A stretch of DNA of 64,000 nucleotides from an uncultured Sulfitobacter sp. GTDB taxonomy: Bacteria; Pseudomonadota; Alphaproteobacteria; Rhodobacterales; Rhodobacteraceae. Below are positions 7,272-15,132 of this stretch, one piece after another. The first letter of the stretch is position 1; every line of letters begins with the position of its first letter. The stretch is from positions 1 through 64,000 of the forward strand of contig NZ_CANMQS010000004.1 of assembly GCF_947500075.1 (NCBI RefSeq). The letters run 5' to 3'. Under the pieces are notes generated by a model that did not search any database, was not told where the DNA came from, and saw only the letters and a list, made by a program, of their open reading frames with translations. The position numbers and the translations under genes were made by a program.

Positions 7272-8651
7272 ATGTCAGAAGACAACAAACGCGACCTCAC
7301 TGCAGGTCCGGTATGGAAAGCCCTCGCCGTGATGTCCGCACCCATGAGTTTTGGGATCTTTTCGGTGATTGCTGTGGGGCTGGCGGATGCCTATTTCCTA
7401 GGACAGGTGAGTGGCGCAGCCCTTGCCGCGGTGGGATTTATTTATCCAGTCATCACCGCGATCACCTCTCTTTCCATTGGGTTGAGCGCGGGAGCAAATG
7501 CGGCAGTGTCACAAAAGATCGGTGCCGGAGGATCGGAGGATGACACACAGCGGCTGGGACTTCATGCGATCGGGCTGGGTTGTGTGCTGTCGCTTATTCT
7601 TGCGGCTTTGCTGATTTTTGCTTTTCCCTTTCTGTTCAGCGCGCTGGGTGCAAAGTCCGATGTGGCTGACGAAATCGCTGCTTACATGCCCCTCTGGGCA
7701 ATTTCGTTTCCCTTTCTGGTGACGATGATGATCACAAACTCAGTTTTTCGCGCACATGGCGACGGGGCAACCTCAGCTGCGATAATGGTTGTTGCTGCGT
7801 TTTTCGGCATCGCGCTGAACCCAATATTTATCTTTGGCTGGGGCCTGATCCCCGAAATGTCGACTGCGGGTGCCGCATTATCAACGTTGATCGGCCGGGT
7901 TGTTGCGATGTCTGTCGCACTTTGGATTGCGTGGCGGCGGGGGCTGCTGGGGGTATGCGGCAGCATGTTTTCAGGGGTTTTTCGAAGCTGCCGGAAAATC
8001 CTCAATGTCGGCGTGCCTGCGTCAGTCTCAAATGCAATCAACCCTGCTGGTATGGCGTTGGTCACGGCTGCGGTTGCCACGGTGGGCGATGATGCCGTCG
8101 CGGGCTTTGGAGCGGCAGGGCGTATCCAGTCCATTTTGCTCGTCCCTCTGATGGCGTTGTCCGCAGGGATAGGCCCTGTCGTCGGTCAAAACTGGGGTGC
8201 CGAGGAAAAGGCAAGAGCGCAGTCAGCCACCGGTTGGGCATTTGCGTTCAGCTGCGGCTATGGTGCGCTAATCGGAACAGCGCTTGTACTCTTCGCGACA
8301 CCGATCGCCGGATTGATTGCGGCGGGTGAGAACGATTTGGAATATGCGGCACGGTACCTTCGTATCGTCGGGTTGACGATGTTTGGGTACGGTATTGTTG
8401 TCATTGCAAACTCCGCAATGAATGCGCGGGACAAAGCAGTTTGGTCTATGTCACTGAGTTTGGGAAGGGTTTTTGTTGTCTATCTGCCGGCCGCTTGGGC
8501 AGGCGCTATGCTCTTTGGCTATTCTGGTGTGGTCTTCGCTGCCGCGCTTGCGAATATCATCGGCGCGCTCGCAGCCTTGTATGCTGTCAAGAAGACGGGG
8601 ATGTTTTCGATCGATTTTCGATCGATAAAGACATTGGAGAACCAAACGTAG
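7272..8651 (+). CDS. MATE-family efflux transporter
   Basis: A 459-residue membrane protein with about twelve hydrophobic segments and the two-fold repeat of MATE antiporters, which expel cationic or hydrophobic compounds using a sodium or proton gradient. Family features include the early FSVIAVGLADAYFLG segment in TM1 and the matched segment after residue ~240. The ATG at 7272 follows a GGAGAGG ribosome-binding site; a longer in-frame start would run back into the topoisomerase gene. The gene follows topoisomerase IB closely and may be in the same stress operon. The substrate cannot be predicted. Confidence 0.92.
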   Translation: MSEDNKRDLTAGPVWKALAVMSAPMSFGIFSVIAVGLADAYFLGQVSGAALAAVGFIYPVITAITSLSIGLSAGANAAVSQKIGAGGSEDDTQRLGLHAIGLGCVLSLILAALLIFAFPFLFSALGAKSDVADEIAAYMPLWAISFPFLVTMMITNSVFRAHGDGATSAAIMVVAAFFGIALNPIFIFGWGLIPEMSTAGAALSTLIGRVVAMSVALWIAWRRGLLGVCGSMFSGVFRSCRKILNVGVPASVSNAINPAGMALVTAAVATVGDDAVAGFGAAGRIQSILLVPLMALSAGIGPVVGQNWGAEEKARAQSATGWAFAFSCGYGALIGTALVLFATPIAGLIAAGENDLEYAARYLRIVGLTMFGYGIVVIANSAMNARDKAVWSMSLSLGRVFVVYLPAAWAGAMLFGYSGVVFAAALANIIGALAALYAVKKTGMFSIDFRSIKTLENQT

Positions 8652-8780
8652 TGCTACAGATTTGACGTGGTCAGGGTCAACGATAGGCTTGCAGCTTGCT
8701 TTGTTTATGGTCTGCAGATGAGCGGCCTTTGTTGGTCAACCAATCGCGTGCGCCCTACGCCGCTGATCAAGCTTGATCGC

Positions 8781-9011
8781 TCAAGTTTCGCCCGCATGAT
8801 TGCAGGCGATCGATGCCTCGATCTTTCGTGTCAGCGCAGAGAGCGAGAACGGTTTGTCCAAGAACCCAAAGCCTTCCGCTTCGAGAGCAGGCGCATCGCC
8901 GCTGTTGCCAGAGGCGAAAATAAATTTCGTGCCGGATGCTGCGAGCTCTTTTCCAAGTGCGATGCTGGTTTGCCCACGGTCAATGTTGATGTCTAGGATC
9001 GCTAAGTCGAT
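8781..9011 (-). pseudogene. truncated response-regulator receiver domain
   Basis: Reading the minus strand gives the second half of a CheY-like receiver. There is a phospho-acceptor region LAILDINID, then an FIFASG strand corresponding to the conserved Ser/Thr position, and DKPFS with the conserved lysine, ending at a stop at 8781. Just upstream an in-frame TAG (9012-9014) interrupts the frame. The preceding codons still read like receiver sequence (LTDRLKKAESIADT), but no start is present. It is the decayed remains of a regulator, probably once part of the stress-signalling genes nearby. The rest of 8652-9055 has no other gene. Confidence 0.7.
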
Positions 9012-9055
9012 CTAGCGTGTATCAGCAATACTTTCCGCCTTCTTCAGGCGGTCTG

Positions 9056-9130
9056 TCAGCGCAGCCCGAAGAATGACAGGATGGCAAGGATCACGACGAT
9101 CAATCCGATGATATAGATAATGCGATTCAT
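9056..9130 (-). CDS. 24-residue single-span membrane peptide
   Basis: A very short frame, ATG at 9128-9130 to TGA at 9056-9058. It encodes a basic start (MNR) followed by an unbroken hydrophobic stretch rich in Ile, Val and Leu and ending FFGLR. A good ribosome-binding site (GAAAGAAG) sits 6 bases upstream. Peptides with this sequence pattern are common in roseobacters. I infer an inner-membrane micro-protein, possibly stress induced like its neighbours, with unknown role. It lies between the receiver remnant and the BrkB gene, separated from the latter by ~130 bases. Confidence 0.55.
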   Translation of the reverse strand: MNRIIYIIGLIVVILAILSFFGLR

Positions 9131-9259
9131 ATTACTTCTTTCGTTTGTTGACATTTGAGGTGGAGTTTCGGGTTACAATGACCAATGTTTAAGATCATGA
9201 CGGCTCACTTAGCTGTCCATTTCGTCGGTCCGGGGCACAGACTGCATCATGACACTCAT

Positions 9260-10204
9260 TCATGTCGACAACTCGCCAAGCTGGTCAGCTTTTTCAGCGT
9301 CGCGGTGACCCATGGGCCGGTCGCAGCCAACAGTGGTGTCGTGGCGGGTTTGTGCCTCCATTTCGGCGTTCAGCTCAGCGCCAAGGATGATTACGTAGGC
9401 CGAAATCCAAAGCCACATCAGTAAGACAATCACACCACCCAAGGTGCCGAAACTCTCATTGTAGGACCCGAAATTCGCTACATAGAATGCGAACATAGCT
9501 GAACCCACGAGCCAAAGGGCGCTGGCAGCGATTGCACCGGGTGTCACCCACTTCACTTCCGCCGGATCACGGGACGGTCCGTAACGATAAAGCACTCCAA
9601 GGCCCAGAATTGTGAGGGTGACAAGCAAAGCGAGTATGGTTGCAGTACCAACGACTTCGGTCAAAAAGCCAAGCGACAAGATGCGAAGCAAAATGGGCAA
9701 CCCAGTCATGATGAAAAAGCCCACGAGGACAGCGATAATTAGCAGAACTGTCAACGCAAGCGTCTCCAGCTTCAGTCGTAGAAAGCCGCGCTCTTCTTGC
9801 TCGTCATAAGCAACGTTCATTCCTTCGATCAGGCTGCCCATCCCTTTAGAAGCTGAGTAGATCGCAAGCCCGATACCAAAAATTGCAGCTAGACCCAGCC
9901 CACCTTCACGCGAGCCAGCGACTGCCGTTGCTTGTGTTTCGACGATATCCATTGCCGCTGCCGGTACGATACCAGACAGTGTTTCCAATTGACCAATGAT
10001 CTGCACTGGATCAACGAGAAGCCCGCCGATGGCCAGGATAGCGGTAATCGCCGGGAAAAGTGCCAGAAGCCCATAGAAGGCGACACCTGCTGCAATCAAG
10101 CCGACCCGGTCTTCGCTCACCTCGTCTTTCAGGCAAAATGCGATGTCTTTCCACCCTTTTGCGGGTATGTCGACGGGGGCGGTGGCATGGCGTCCATGTT
10201 CCAT
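9260..10204 (-). CDS. YihY/BrkB-family inner-membrane protein
   Basis: A 314-residue protein of the YihY/virulence factor BrkB family (once called RNase BN in error). It has about six transmembrane segments between residues ~30 and 275. Conserved motifs include AAGVAFYGLLALFPAI at the first segment and YASKGM-like IYSASKGMGSLIEGMNVAY in the middle. The start at 10204 follows an AGGAG site. The gene is downstream of, and probably co-transcribed with, the YciF-like ferritin-fold gene (34-base gap), which has a perfect EcfG promoter. BrkB proteins are often stress-induced in this class; their transport activity is unresolved. Confidence 0.9.
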   Translation of the reverse strand: MEHGRHATAPVDIPAKGWKDIAFCLKDEVSEDRVGLIAAGVAFYGLLALFPAITAILAIGGLLVDPVQIIGQLETLSGIVPAAAMDIVETQATAVAGSREGGLGLAAIFGIGLAIYSASKGMGSLIEGMNVAYDEQEERGFLRLKLETLALTVLLIIAVLVGFFIMTGLPILLRILSLGFLTEVVGTATILALLVTLTILGLGVLYRYGPSRDPAEVKWVTPGAIAASALWLVGSAMFAFYVANFGSYNESFGTLGGVIVLLMWLWISAYVIILGAELNAEMEAQTRHDTTVGCDRPMGHRDAEKADQLGELST

Positions 10205-10237
10205 ATAATCGGGCTCCTGGCGATTGTGGGCGTCAGA

Positions 10238-10732
10238 TCAAGCGGCTGCTTTGTTGATGCCACCGGTCGCGATCGACGTCATGGTGCGGTCACCATCATA
10301 GGTGCTGTCGAGGCATTCCTGCAGTAGGGCGCCATCGGAGTCGTGACCCAAGCGATTGGCAAAGGCGACCAAGCAGCCATAACCCGCCAATGCGTAATGG
10401 ACCATGCGCTGATACTGCGTGATGATCATGGCATCGCGAACTGCTGGATCGTCGAAGTTCGCATCCAACGCGTGGGCCTGGGCTTCGGAGACCAGACCTT
10501 CCATCCCTTTGCAGTGCTCGCCGGACGGGGCGATGTCATGCGCGTTGCAGATCTCTTCGATCTTCGCGATGCCGTCGTTCATGCCATTCACACCAGCAAT
10601 CAGTGCTTCGGACAAATCTTTGTTGCCTGCAGCCTCGCCGAGCTTCGCTACGATGTTGATGGCTTGGGTGTTCGCGCTCCAAAGATCCTGCAGCTGATCG
10701 TGGTAGACGTCCTTAAGGTTGGTCATTGTCAT
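10238..10732 (-). CDS. DUF892/YciE-YciF-like ferritin-fold protein
   Basis: A 164-residue, all-helical protein of the DUF892 family (YciE/YciF), ferritin-like four-helix bundles linked to osmotic and general stress. The N-terminal segment NLKDVYHDQLQDLWSAN matches the family, and glutamate and histidine residues (for example in EEICNAHD and HYALAGYG) occupy positions suitable for a di-metal site. I placed the start at 10732, where AGGAGA precedes MTMTNL; the longer frame lacks support. A perfect GGAAC-N16-CGTT promoter lies 41 bases upstream. BrkB follows in the same direction. Confidence 0.88.
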   Translation of the reverse strand: MTMTNLKDVYHDQLQDLWSANTQAINIVAKLGEAAGNKDLSEALIAGVNGMNDGIAKIEEICNAHDIAPSGEHCKGMEGLVSEAQAHALDANFDDPAVRDAMIITQYQRMVHYALAGYGCLVAFANRLGHDSDGALLQECLDSTYDGDRTMTSIATGGINKAAA

Positions 10733-10772
10733 CCTGGTTCTCCTCTCGTTTTTTAACTTTGATCGGTGAAGC

Positions 10773-10797
10773 AACGCAGGTTTTCTATATTCGTTCC
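10773..10797 (-). promoter_or_regulatory. EcfG-type promoter of the YciF-like gene
   Basis: On the minus strand GGAAC (10793-10797), a 16-base spacer and CGTT (10773-10776): a perfect match to the EcfG consensus. It is back to back with the plus-strand motif at 10812. Confidence 0.8.
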
Positions 10798-10811
10798 ATT
10801 TTTTTCAGATT

Positions 10812-10836
10812 GGAACGCAACAGCATTTTGAGGGTT
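10812..10836 (+). promoter_or_regulatory. EcfG-type promoter of the small membrane gene
   Basis: GGAAC at 10812-10816, a 16-base spacer and GGTT at 10833-10836, 33 bases before the ATG at 10870. Together with the minus-strand motif at 10773-10797 it forms a divergent pair. Confidence 0.65.
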
Positions 10837-10869
10837 ATTTGCCAGAACCAACTCGAAAAGGAGAAATCT

Positions 10870-11040
10870 ATGGAACCCGGCTTTATCGTGCCACTGCTGG
10901 CACTGTTTACACTTTTGGTCTTCATCGTTCTTGCATTGATCAGCAAGCGAAAGACCGAGAAGCGGATGCAGGATGACAGCGCGCCGAAATCAACCTTGGC
11001 TGCGGACAAGTCATCTCACGGTAAGCCAGCTGATGTCTGA
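10870..11040 (+). CDS. small single-span membrane protein
   Basis: A 56-residue protein with one membrane helix (residues ~5-25, FIVPLLALFTLLVFIVLALIS) followed by a positively charged KRKTEKR stop-transfer and a short hydrophilic cytoplasmic tail. A strong ribosome-binding site (AAAAGGAGA) precedes the ATG. I do not recognise the family. The EcfG-type promoter directly upstream puts it among the general-stress genes of this block. The damaged App1 gene follows on the same strand, starting about 10 bases beyond the stop, so both may once have been one transcript. Confidence 0.7.
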   Translation: MEPGFIVPLLALFTLLVFIVLALISKRKTEKRMQDDSAPKSTLAADKSSHGKPADV

Positions 11041-11049
11041 CACCTTCAA

Positions 11050-12042
11050 ATGAATGCAAAAATCTTGCTAGCGCGCATCGCACACGGCGTTGAGCGGGGA
11101 CTGGAGAACCTGACCCGCGGCCCTGCACGCGACAACCCGATCGTAGATTGTTAAGGCGGTTACACAGCCAAGGATTTGGTCATCCTTCGGGGCCGCGTAC
11201 TTGCAACACCGCGGCGCATTAGCGAGCCGGGTAATCAGTCGCAGTGGCGCAACTTTGTCGATTTTGTCAGGCTTTTCTGCACTGACGAACTGTCCGAATT
11301 GCACGTGACGACGGCGGATGGAAATGCGCAGACCGTGACGGACGAAGAAGGCTTCTTCACGCTGGCTTGGCCAGTTGGTGACGCACCTCCACCGCATCAG
11401 GTTGCCGTTCAACTGGAAGGCTCTGACGAAGAACACATGATACCTGTCTATTCAAGCGTGGACGCGGTGGGCGGCGTGATCTCTGACATCGACGATACGC
11501 TTCTTCTCACTGGCGCGCATTCGCTTGTCCGCAACCTATGGACCTCCGCGACAGGCAATGTACATCAGCGAAAAATCTTTGATGATGCGGCTGAACTGCT
11601 CCAGAAATTCGATGAACAAGATACATCTTTCTTTTTCGTAAGTTCGTCACCGTGGAACCTCTTTCAGTATCTACAATCAATTTTTGTGCGCACAGGCCTG
11701 CCACTTGGTCCATTCTTCCTGCGTGATCTCGGCGTTTCGGAAACAAAATTCATTACCGGAACCCATGGTGATCATAAAACGGCTGCAATCAATACAGTAT
11801 TGGACGCCAACCCCCATCTGAAATTCACGCTGATTGGTGACACCGGGCAGCATGACCCGCACATCTACAGAGCGGCCGTGGAGCAATCACCGAGCCGGTT
11901 TGACCGAGTGGTTCTGCGTCGCCCGACCGATGCGGATCTGCCAAAGAGTGTGGCGGATGACATTTCGCGGATTAAAGCGAAAGGGGTGCCGGTATCGGTG
12001 GGGCACGATTTTCGGGATCTGCTCGCTGAGCTTGAAACTTAG
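11050..12042 (+). pseudogene. App1-family phosphatidate phosphatase, interrupted by an in-frame stop
   Basis: The C-terminal part is an App1 (DUF2183) catalytic domain: GVISDIDDTLLLTGA carries the DxDxT phosphatase motif, and LIGDTGQHDPHIY is the downstream acidic motif. The natural start is ATG 11050, giving a family-like N-terminus (residues ~1-34, ending PIVDC). An in-frame TAA at 11152-11154 then replaces what is a tyrosine-like position before GGYTAKDLVILRGRVL. Translation could restart at TTG 11176, giving a 288-residue protein with the whole catalytic domain. I therefore treat it as a recently damaged, possibly still active gene. App1-like enzymes dephosphorylate phosphatidic acid. Confidence 0.75.
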
Positions 12043-12060
12043 CTTTCATTGAGCAGCAAC

Positions 12061-12083
12061 AAGGGCGGCTGCGCGCCGCCCTT
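12061..12083. terminator. hairpin between convergent genes
   Basis: AAGGGCGGC, loop TGCGC, GCCGCCCTT: a 9-bp perfect stem between the App1 gene and the convergent DUF3618 gene. There is no strong T-run on either side, so it is a probable rather than certain bidirectional terminator. Confidence 0.55.
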
Positions 12084-12102
12084 CACCCGATCATTGTAGG
12101 TT

Positions 12103-12867
12103 TCAGATGCCTAACTGGCCGCCTGCAGTGTCACTCTGCTGCTTGATGATTGTCTCAGCCTTCAGCTTGGCCTTGCGCATTTCATCATTAAGCGCTTGTC
12201 GCGCTTCAGCCATCAGCGCATCCCGGCGCGCACCCAGCAGAGCATCTTCGCGGCGTGTTGCCGGGAGCAGTGTGGCGAACAATGCACCAAAGCCAAGCGC
12301 GAGCGCGCCAGCTGCAAGCGGCTGTTCTTGCACAAAGCCCTTCGACGCCCGAGTGGCTTTCTTCGCTTTTACTTCAACCCTTTCTTGCGCTTCGATTGCA
12401 GCCTTTCGGGCCTGGGTGATGCGCGCGCGCGCTTTCGGTGGCAACTGGTCGAGCCCGCTATTGAGTGCAGAACGCAGCGCCGACGCATTCGGCGCAGGTT
12501 CCATCTCACCGCTCATTTCTGCGCGCATTTCAGCATCCGCTGCGGCGACGCGTTCTTCAAACCCCATCATCGCGACTTCTGGGTCGACCGCGTGAGTCGG
12601 TTGCGGCGTAGTGCGTTTCACCGACCCACGCTGTGCGCCGGACGCCAGCAAACCAAGGCCAATGGTTACCAGCAACCCGCCTACAGGCTGCTCACGCAAC
12701 GACCCCCACGCCATGTTCACCAGATCGCCACCAATCTTTTGGGCACTCTGCGTCACGTCATGGGCGAGTTTCTGCGGATTTACGGTGTCTGTAAGATCAT
12801 CCAGCGTGGTGGCGAGGCGGGCGCGTCCCGCCGCAACCTCTTGCGAAATCTTGTCAATGTCAGACAT
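12103..12867 (-). CDS. DUF3618 domain protein
   Basis: A 254-residue protein. Residues 1-60 match DUF3618 (the ISQEVAAGRARLATTLDDLTDTVNP segment), followed by hydrophobic stretches at ~65-80 and ~190-208 and charged helical linkers rich in Ala/Glu/Lys. These proteins are membrane-associated and typically encoded with a holin-like protein and a YqjD/DUF883-like helix protein, as here. They are thought to shape or protect the cell envelope under stress, but no biochemical role is proven. Its start overlaps the end of the holin-like gene by 8 bases; the three-gene operon is driven by the promoter at 13759-13783. Confidence 0.85.
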   Translation of the reverse strand: MSDIDKISQEVAAGRARLATTLDDLTDTVNPQKLAHDVTQSAQKIGGDLVNMAWGSLREQPVGGLLVTIGLGLLASGAQRGSVKRTTPQPTHAVDPEVAMMGFEERVAAADAEMRAEMSGEMEPAPNASALRSALNSGLDQLPPKARARITQARKAAIEAQERVEVKAKKATRASKGFVQEQPLAAGALALGFGALFATLLPATRREDALLGARRDALMAEARQALNDEMRKAKLKAETIIKQQSDTAGGQLGI

Positions 12868-13255
12868 TGGAGGCCTCCTTAAGAGTCATAATATCACGAC
12901 GGACGTTTGCAGCCGTCCGCTGCGGGGTGAGGGCATCGGCCGATAGGCGCGATTTCCCGGCGAGAACAAACCCAACCGCGACAAACAGTAGGATCCCGCC
13001 AACGAGCAGTGCCCCGGTACCAACGGACAGGCCATTTGCCGCGACATAGGCTACGGCGGCTGATGCCAGAACGTTCAGTGCGACCAGCGCAAGCAAGAAC
13101 GCAACCGCCAGGAATGCGATGCCGACTGTAGCGCGTGTCGCGATGCTGGACACTTCGGCGCGTGCCAACTTGATCTCGCCTTGGATCAGCGACGTGAACT
13201 GGCGCAGCGTATCGACCAACATAGAGGGTGCTTCTTCGAGTTTTTGCTTAGCCAT
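12860..13255 (-). CDS. putative phage-holin-superfamily (DUF1469-like) protein
   Basis: A 131-residue protein with two adjacent membrane segments (residues ~45-70 and ~75-100) after an amphipathic N-terminal helix (LRQFTSLIQGEIKLARAEV). This is the layout of the Actinobacterial holin-X/DUF1469 family (phage holin superfamily III by name only). Such genes are chromosomal partners of DUF3618 and DUF883 proteins and need have nothing to do with phage lysis. It is the middle gene of a tightly overlapping operon (8-nt overlaps on both sides). An envelope-stress role is inferred. Confidence 0.8.
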   Translation of the reverse strand: MAKQKLEEAPSMLVDTLRQFTSLIQGEIKLARAEVSSIATRATVGIAFLAVAFLLALVALNVLASAAVAYVAANGLSVGTGALLVGGILLFVAVGFVLAGKSRLSADALTPQRTAANVRRDIMTLKEASNV

Positions 13256-13721
13256 TGGAAAAGCCCCCGGCAGATCTGTGAGTGTGCGCAGGTCCCGCAG
13301 GCTCAGCCCAAGGATCAGCTTTGAACGTCGTACTCATTGGCTTGGGGTCACGGGCCTTTAGAAAACGCGCAGCGGCAAAGCCGAGAAGTGCCGCACCTCC
13401 GATGAAAAGCAGTGGGTTCTGGCGCGCAACCTCGGTCGTTTGGGTCGCCAACTGGCGTACGTCCGCATGACGGAGTTTTGCTGCAACCTCCTCGATCTGG
13501 TCTGCAACCTGTTGAATCGCCTGTGCTTGCGGAGACGATGGGTCAAGTTCACTGGCCGCAGCCGTTGTCGCGTCAGCGGCGCTTTGAACATTGTCGGCCA
13601 CTGCGGTTTTAGCTGTGTCCGCCTGCGCGACTGCTTCCTGTTCAATCGTGTCCTTTGCCTGCGCCGCAAGTTCGTTTGCGTGGCGCTTTGCGGCAGTATT
13701 GAGATCGGAAGTCTGTGACAT
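13248..13721 (-). CDS. YqjD/DUF883-like helical membrane-anchored protein
   Basis: A 157-residue protein that is mostly alanine/glutamine-rich amphipathic helix (residues 5-105). It ends in a hydrophobic anchor (PLLFIGGAALLGFAAARFL, ~109-127) and a proline-rich tail, the organisation of YqjD/ElaB-like C-tail-anchored proteins that bind ribosomes or the membrane. I place the start at 13721, preceded by AAGGGAGA; a frame extending to 13787 would run through the promoter. A perfect EcfG promoter lies 38 bases upstream, making this the first gene of the stress operon with the holin-like and DUF3618 genes. Confidence 0.8.
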   Translation of the reverse strand: MSQTSDLNTAAKRHANELAAQAKDTIEQEAVAQADTAKTAVADNVQSAADATTAAASELDPSSPQAQAIQQVADQIEEVAAKLRHADVRQLATQTTEVARQNPLLFIGGAALLGFAAARFLKARDPKPMSTTFKADPWAEPAGPAHTHRSAGGFSNG

Positions 13722-13758
13722 TTCTATTCTCCCTTGCTTCCATTCCGTTCGGCCAATC

Positions 13759-13783
13759 AACGCAAGCACCTGCAAAACGTTCC
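13759..13783 (-). promoter_or_regulatory. EcfG-type promoter of the YqjD-holin-DUF3618 operon
   Basis: Minus-strand GGAAC (13779-13783), 16-base spacer, CGTT (13759-13762): a perfect consensus match, divergent from the plus-strand motif at 13797. Confidence 0.85.
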
Positions 13784-13796
13784 CCAAACTTTCATT

Positions 13797-13821
13797 GGAA
13801 CGAACTACCGCCGACGGCGTT
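13797..13821 (+). promoter_or_regulatory. EcfG-type promoter of the YqaE-DUF4112 pair
   Basis: GGAAC at 13797-13801, 16-base spacer, CGTT at 13818-13821: a perfect consensus match, 36 bases before the ATG at 13858. Confidence 0.85.
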
Positions 13822-13857
13822 ATCGGGGTGATTATTCAGCAATGGAGAACCACCCTC

Positions 13858-14016
13858 ATGGATATCGTAAGGATCATCTGCGCAATCATTTTGCCGCCGC
13901 TCGGCACCTTCCTTGAGGTCGGTTTGTCGCGCCAGTTCTGGCTCAACGTCCTCTTGACGTTACTCGGCTATATTCCGGGGATCGTACATGCGGTCTACAT
14001 CATTGCACGGCGCTGA
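13858..14016 (+). CDS. YqaE/Pmp3-family membrane protein
   Basis: A 52-residue proteolipid with two transmembrane helices. The signature ILPPLGTFLEVG near residues 11-22 and LLGYIPGIVHAVYII at the C-terminus are diagnostic for the Pmp3/YqaE family, which modulates membrane potential and salt tolerance in bacteria, yeast and plants. The ATG at 13858 lies directly after a perfect EcfG promoter. The following DUF4112 gene starts inside its last 29 bases, so the two are coupled. Confidence 0.93.
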   Translation: MDIVRIICAIILPPLGTFLEVGLSRQFWLNVLLTLLGYIPGIVHAVYIIARR

Positions 14017-14353
14017 GGCGCGGGCCCAGCTGGACAAATTTGACCGATGGGCTGGGCTGCTGGACTCACAGTTCAGCATACTTGGCTTACGCATTGGCTG
14101 GGATTCGATCCTGGGTCTGATCCCTGGCGTCGGCGACGCGATCACCGTCGTACCTTCAGCTGCTATGCTTCATGCGGGCTACCGCGCTGGGATACGCAAA
14201 AGCGCGATGGCAAACATGGTGCTCAATACTGGGCTAGACCTTGCTGTCGGTGCCGTGCCGCTCGTCGGCGACCTTTTCGACGTCGCCTTCAAAAGCCACT
14301 CAAAGAATGCAGTTATTTTGCGCCGAGAGTTCGGTCGCAAAAACCTCGATTGA
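13988..14353 (+). CDS. DUF4112 domain protein
   Basis: A 121-residue protein matching DUF4112: the IGWDSILGLIPGVGDAITVVPSA stretch and the later VPLVGDLFDVAFKSHSKNA are the family's two glycine-rich, partly membrane-inserted motifs. Its function is not known. Members are widespread in alphaproteobacteria and cyanobacteria and often sit beside small stress membrane proteins. The start overlaps the YqaE gene by 29 bases, so expression from the EcfG promoter at 13797 is expected. CsbD follows 120 bases later with no separate promoter motif that I could find. Confidence 0.85.
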   Translation: MRSTSLHGAEARAQLDKFDRWAGLLDSQFSILGLRIGWDSILGLIPGVGDAITVVPSAAMLHAGYRAGIRKSAMANMVLNTGLDLAVGAVPLVGDLFDVAFKSHSKNAVILRREFGRKNLD

Positions 14354-14473
14354 TCCAGGTCGCTCCCCCGCAAGCAGCGGTTAGGCCATTCCAGAAGGTT
14401 CCAGGGTGCAGCCCGACGGAATGAAAGGATCAGAATACCCGCACGCCACTAAAAAACTGAAAAGGAGATCACA

Positions 14474-14665
14474 ATGAATTGGGATGAAATCAAAGGCAAC
14501 TGGACCCAGGCGAAAGGTCAGCTTCGTGAGAAATACGGTGAACTGACCGACGACGAAATGGAACAAGCCAAAGGTGAACGTGACCAACTGATCGGAATGA
14601 TCAGTGAAAAGTACGGCAAGGCAAAGTTTGAAGTGGAAAAGGAGTTGGACGAACTCTTTGGCTGA
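14474..14665 (+). CDS. CsbD-family stress protein
   Basis: A 63-residue, highly charged helical protein with the CsbD signature: NWDEIKGNWTQAKGQLREKYG at the N-terminus and DDEMEQAKGERDQLIG in the middle. CsbD is one of the most abundant general-stress proteins in many bacteria, under SigB in Bacillus; its activity is unknown. A strong AAAAGGAGA ribosome-binding site precedes the ATG. It may be transcribed from the YqaE promoter region. A 15-bp terminator hairpin lies downstream. Confidence 0.93.
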   Translation: MNWDEIKGNWTQAKGQLREKYGELTDDEMEQAKGERDQLIGMISEKYGKAKFEVEKELDELFG

Positions 14666-14765
14666 AGTTGGAGCTGTGGAAAGGCTCATATTGGCTGATG
14701 AAACGCTCTATCGGCGAGCGGGCTCAGGTACCTTCCAATTCAGCACTACTACTTAAGATCTAACA

Positions 14766-14800
14766 AATAGGCCGCCGTGACAAGATCACGGCGGCCTATT
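14766..14800. terminator. bidirectional terminator hairpin
   Basis: A perfect 15-bp stem (14766-14780 with 14786-14800) around a CAAGA loop, between the convergent CsbD and DUF883 genes. The AT-rich ends give short A/T runs on both sides. Confidence 0.8.
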
Positions 14801-14820
14801 CATAATTTCAGGCTTTGGTT

Positions 14821-15090
14821 TTAGTCGCGCCCGCGCAGGGCAAGGCCCACCAAGATGCCCACTCCGACTGCGCCTGCGATTGCTACGCCTGGATTGTCCC
14901 GGACAAACTTGGTGCCGCTGTCGGCCATTTTGCGGATTTCCGCGGAGGCTTCATCGGCGGCCTGCATCACAGTCTCCTGCGTTGCTTCAACGGTATCCTC
15001 AATCCTGCCTGCCATCTCGCTCGCCAGTCCCTTGGCTGACTTGTCTTTGCCGTTTGGTTGGCTCGTGTCAGATGCTGCGGAATGTGTCAT
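14821..15090 (-). CDS. DUF883/YqjD-like membrane-anchored protein
   Basis: An 89-residue protein: a hydrophilic helical region (residues 20-60, rich in Ala, Glu, Thr) and a C-terminal glycine-rich anchor (NPGVAIAGAVGVGILVGLALRGRD). The anchor with terminal basic residues is the hallmark of DUF883/ElaB/YqjD proteins. A strong AAGGAGAGAGA site precedes the ATG. It lies 42 bases below the small exported protein gene and shares its EcfG promoter at 15416-15440. This is the second such protein in the block (see 13248-13721). Confidence 0.85.
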   Translation of the reverse strand: MTHSAASDTSQPNGKDKSAKGLASEMAGRIEDTVEATQETVMQAADEASAEIRKMADSGTKFVRDNPGVAIAGAVGVGILVGLALRGRD

Positions 15091-15132
15091 GTGTCTCTCT
15101 CCTTATCCAAAAATCTCGAAGACGTGATGGCC

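Noticed and set aside
11152..11154. Possible recoding (selenocysteine or pyrrolysine) at the stop inside the App1 gene
   Set aside because: The codon is TAA, which is not used for either, and family members have an ordinary aromatic residue there. A mutation or sequence error is simpler.
12196..12882. 228-codon plus-strand frame opposite the DUF3618 gene
   Set aside because: It is antisense to a gene with a recognised family, an operon context and a promoter; its residue content is typical of a shadow frame.
12860..13255. Phage lysis holin
   Set aside because: Despite the family name, it lies in an operon with DUF3618 and YqjD-like genes and an EcfG promoter, and no endolysin or structural phage gene is near.
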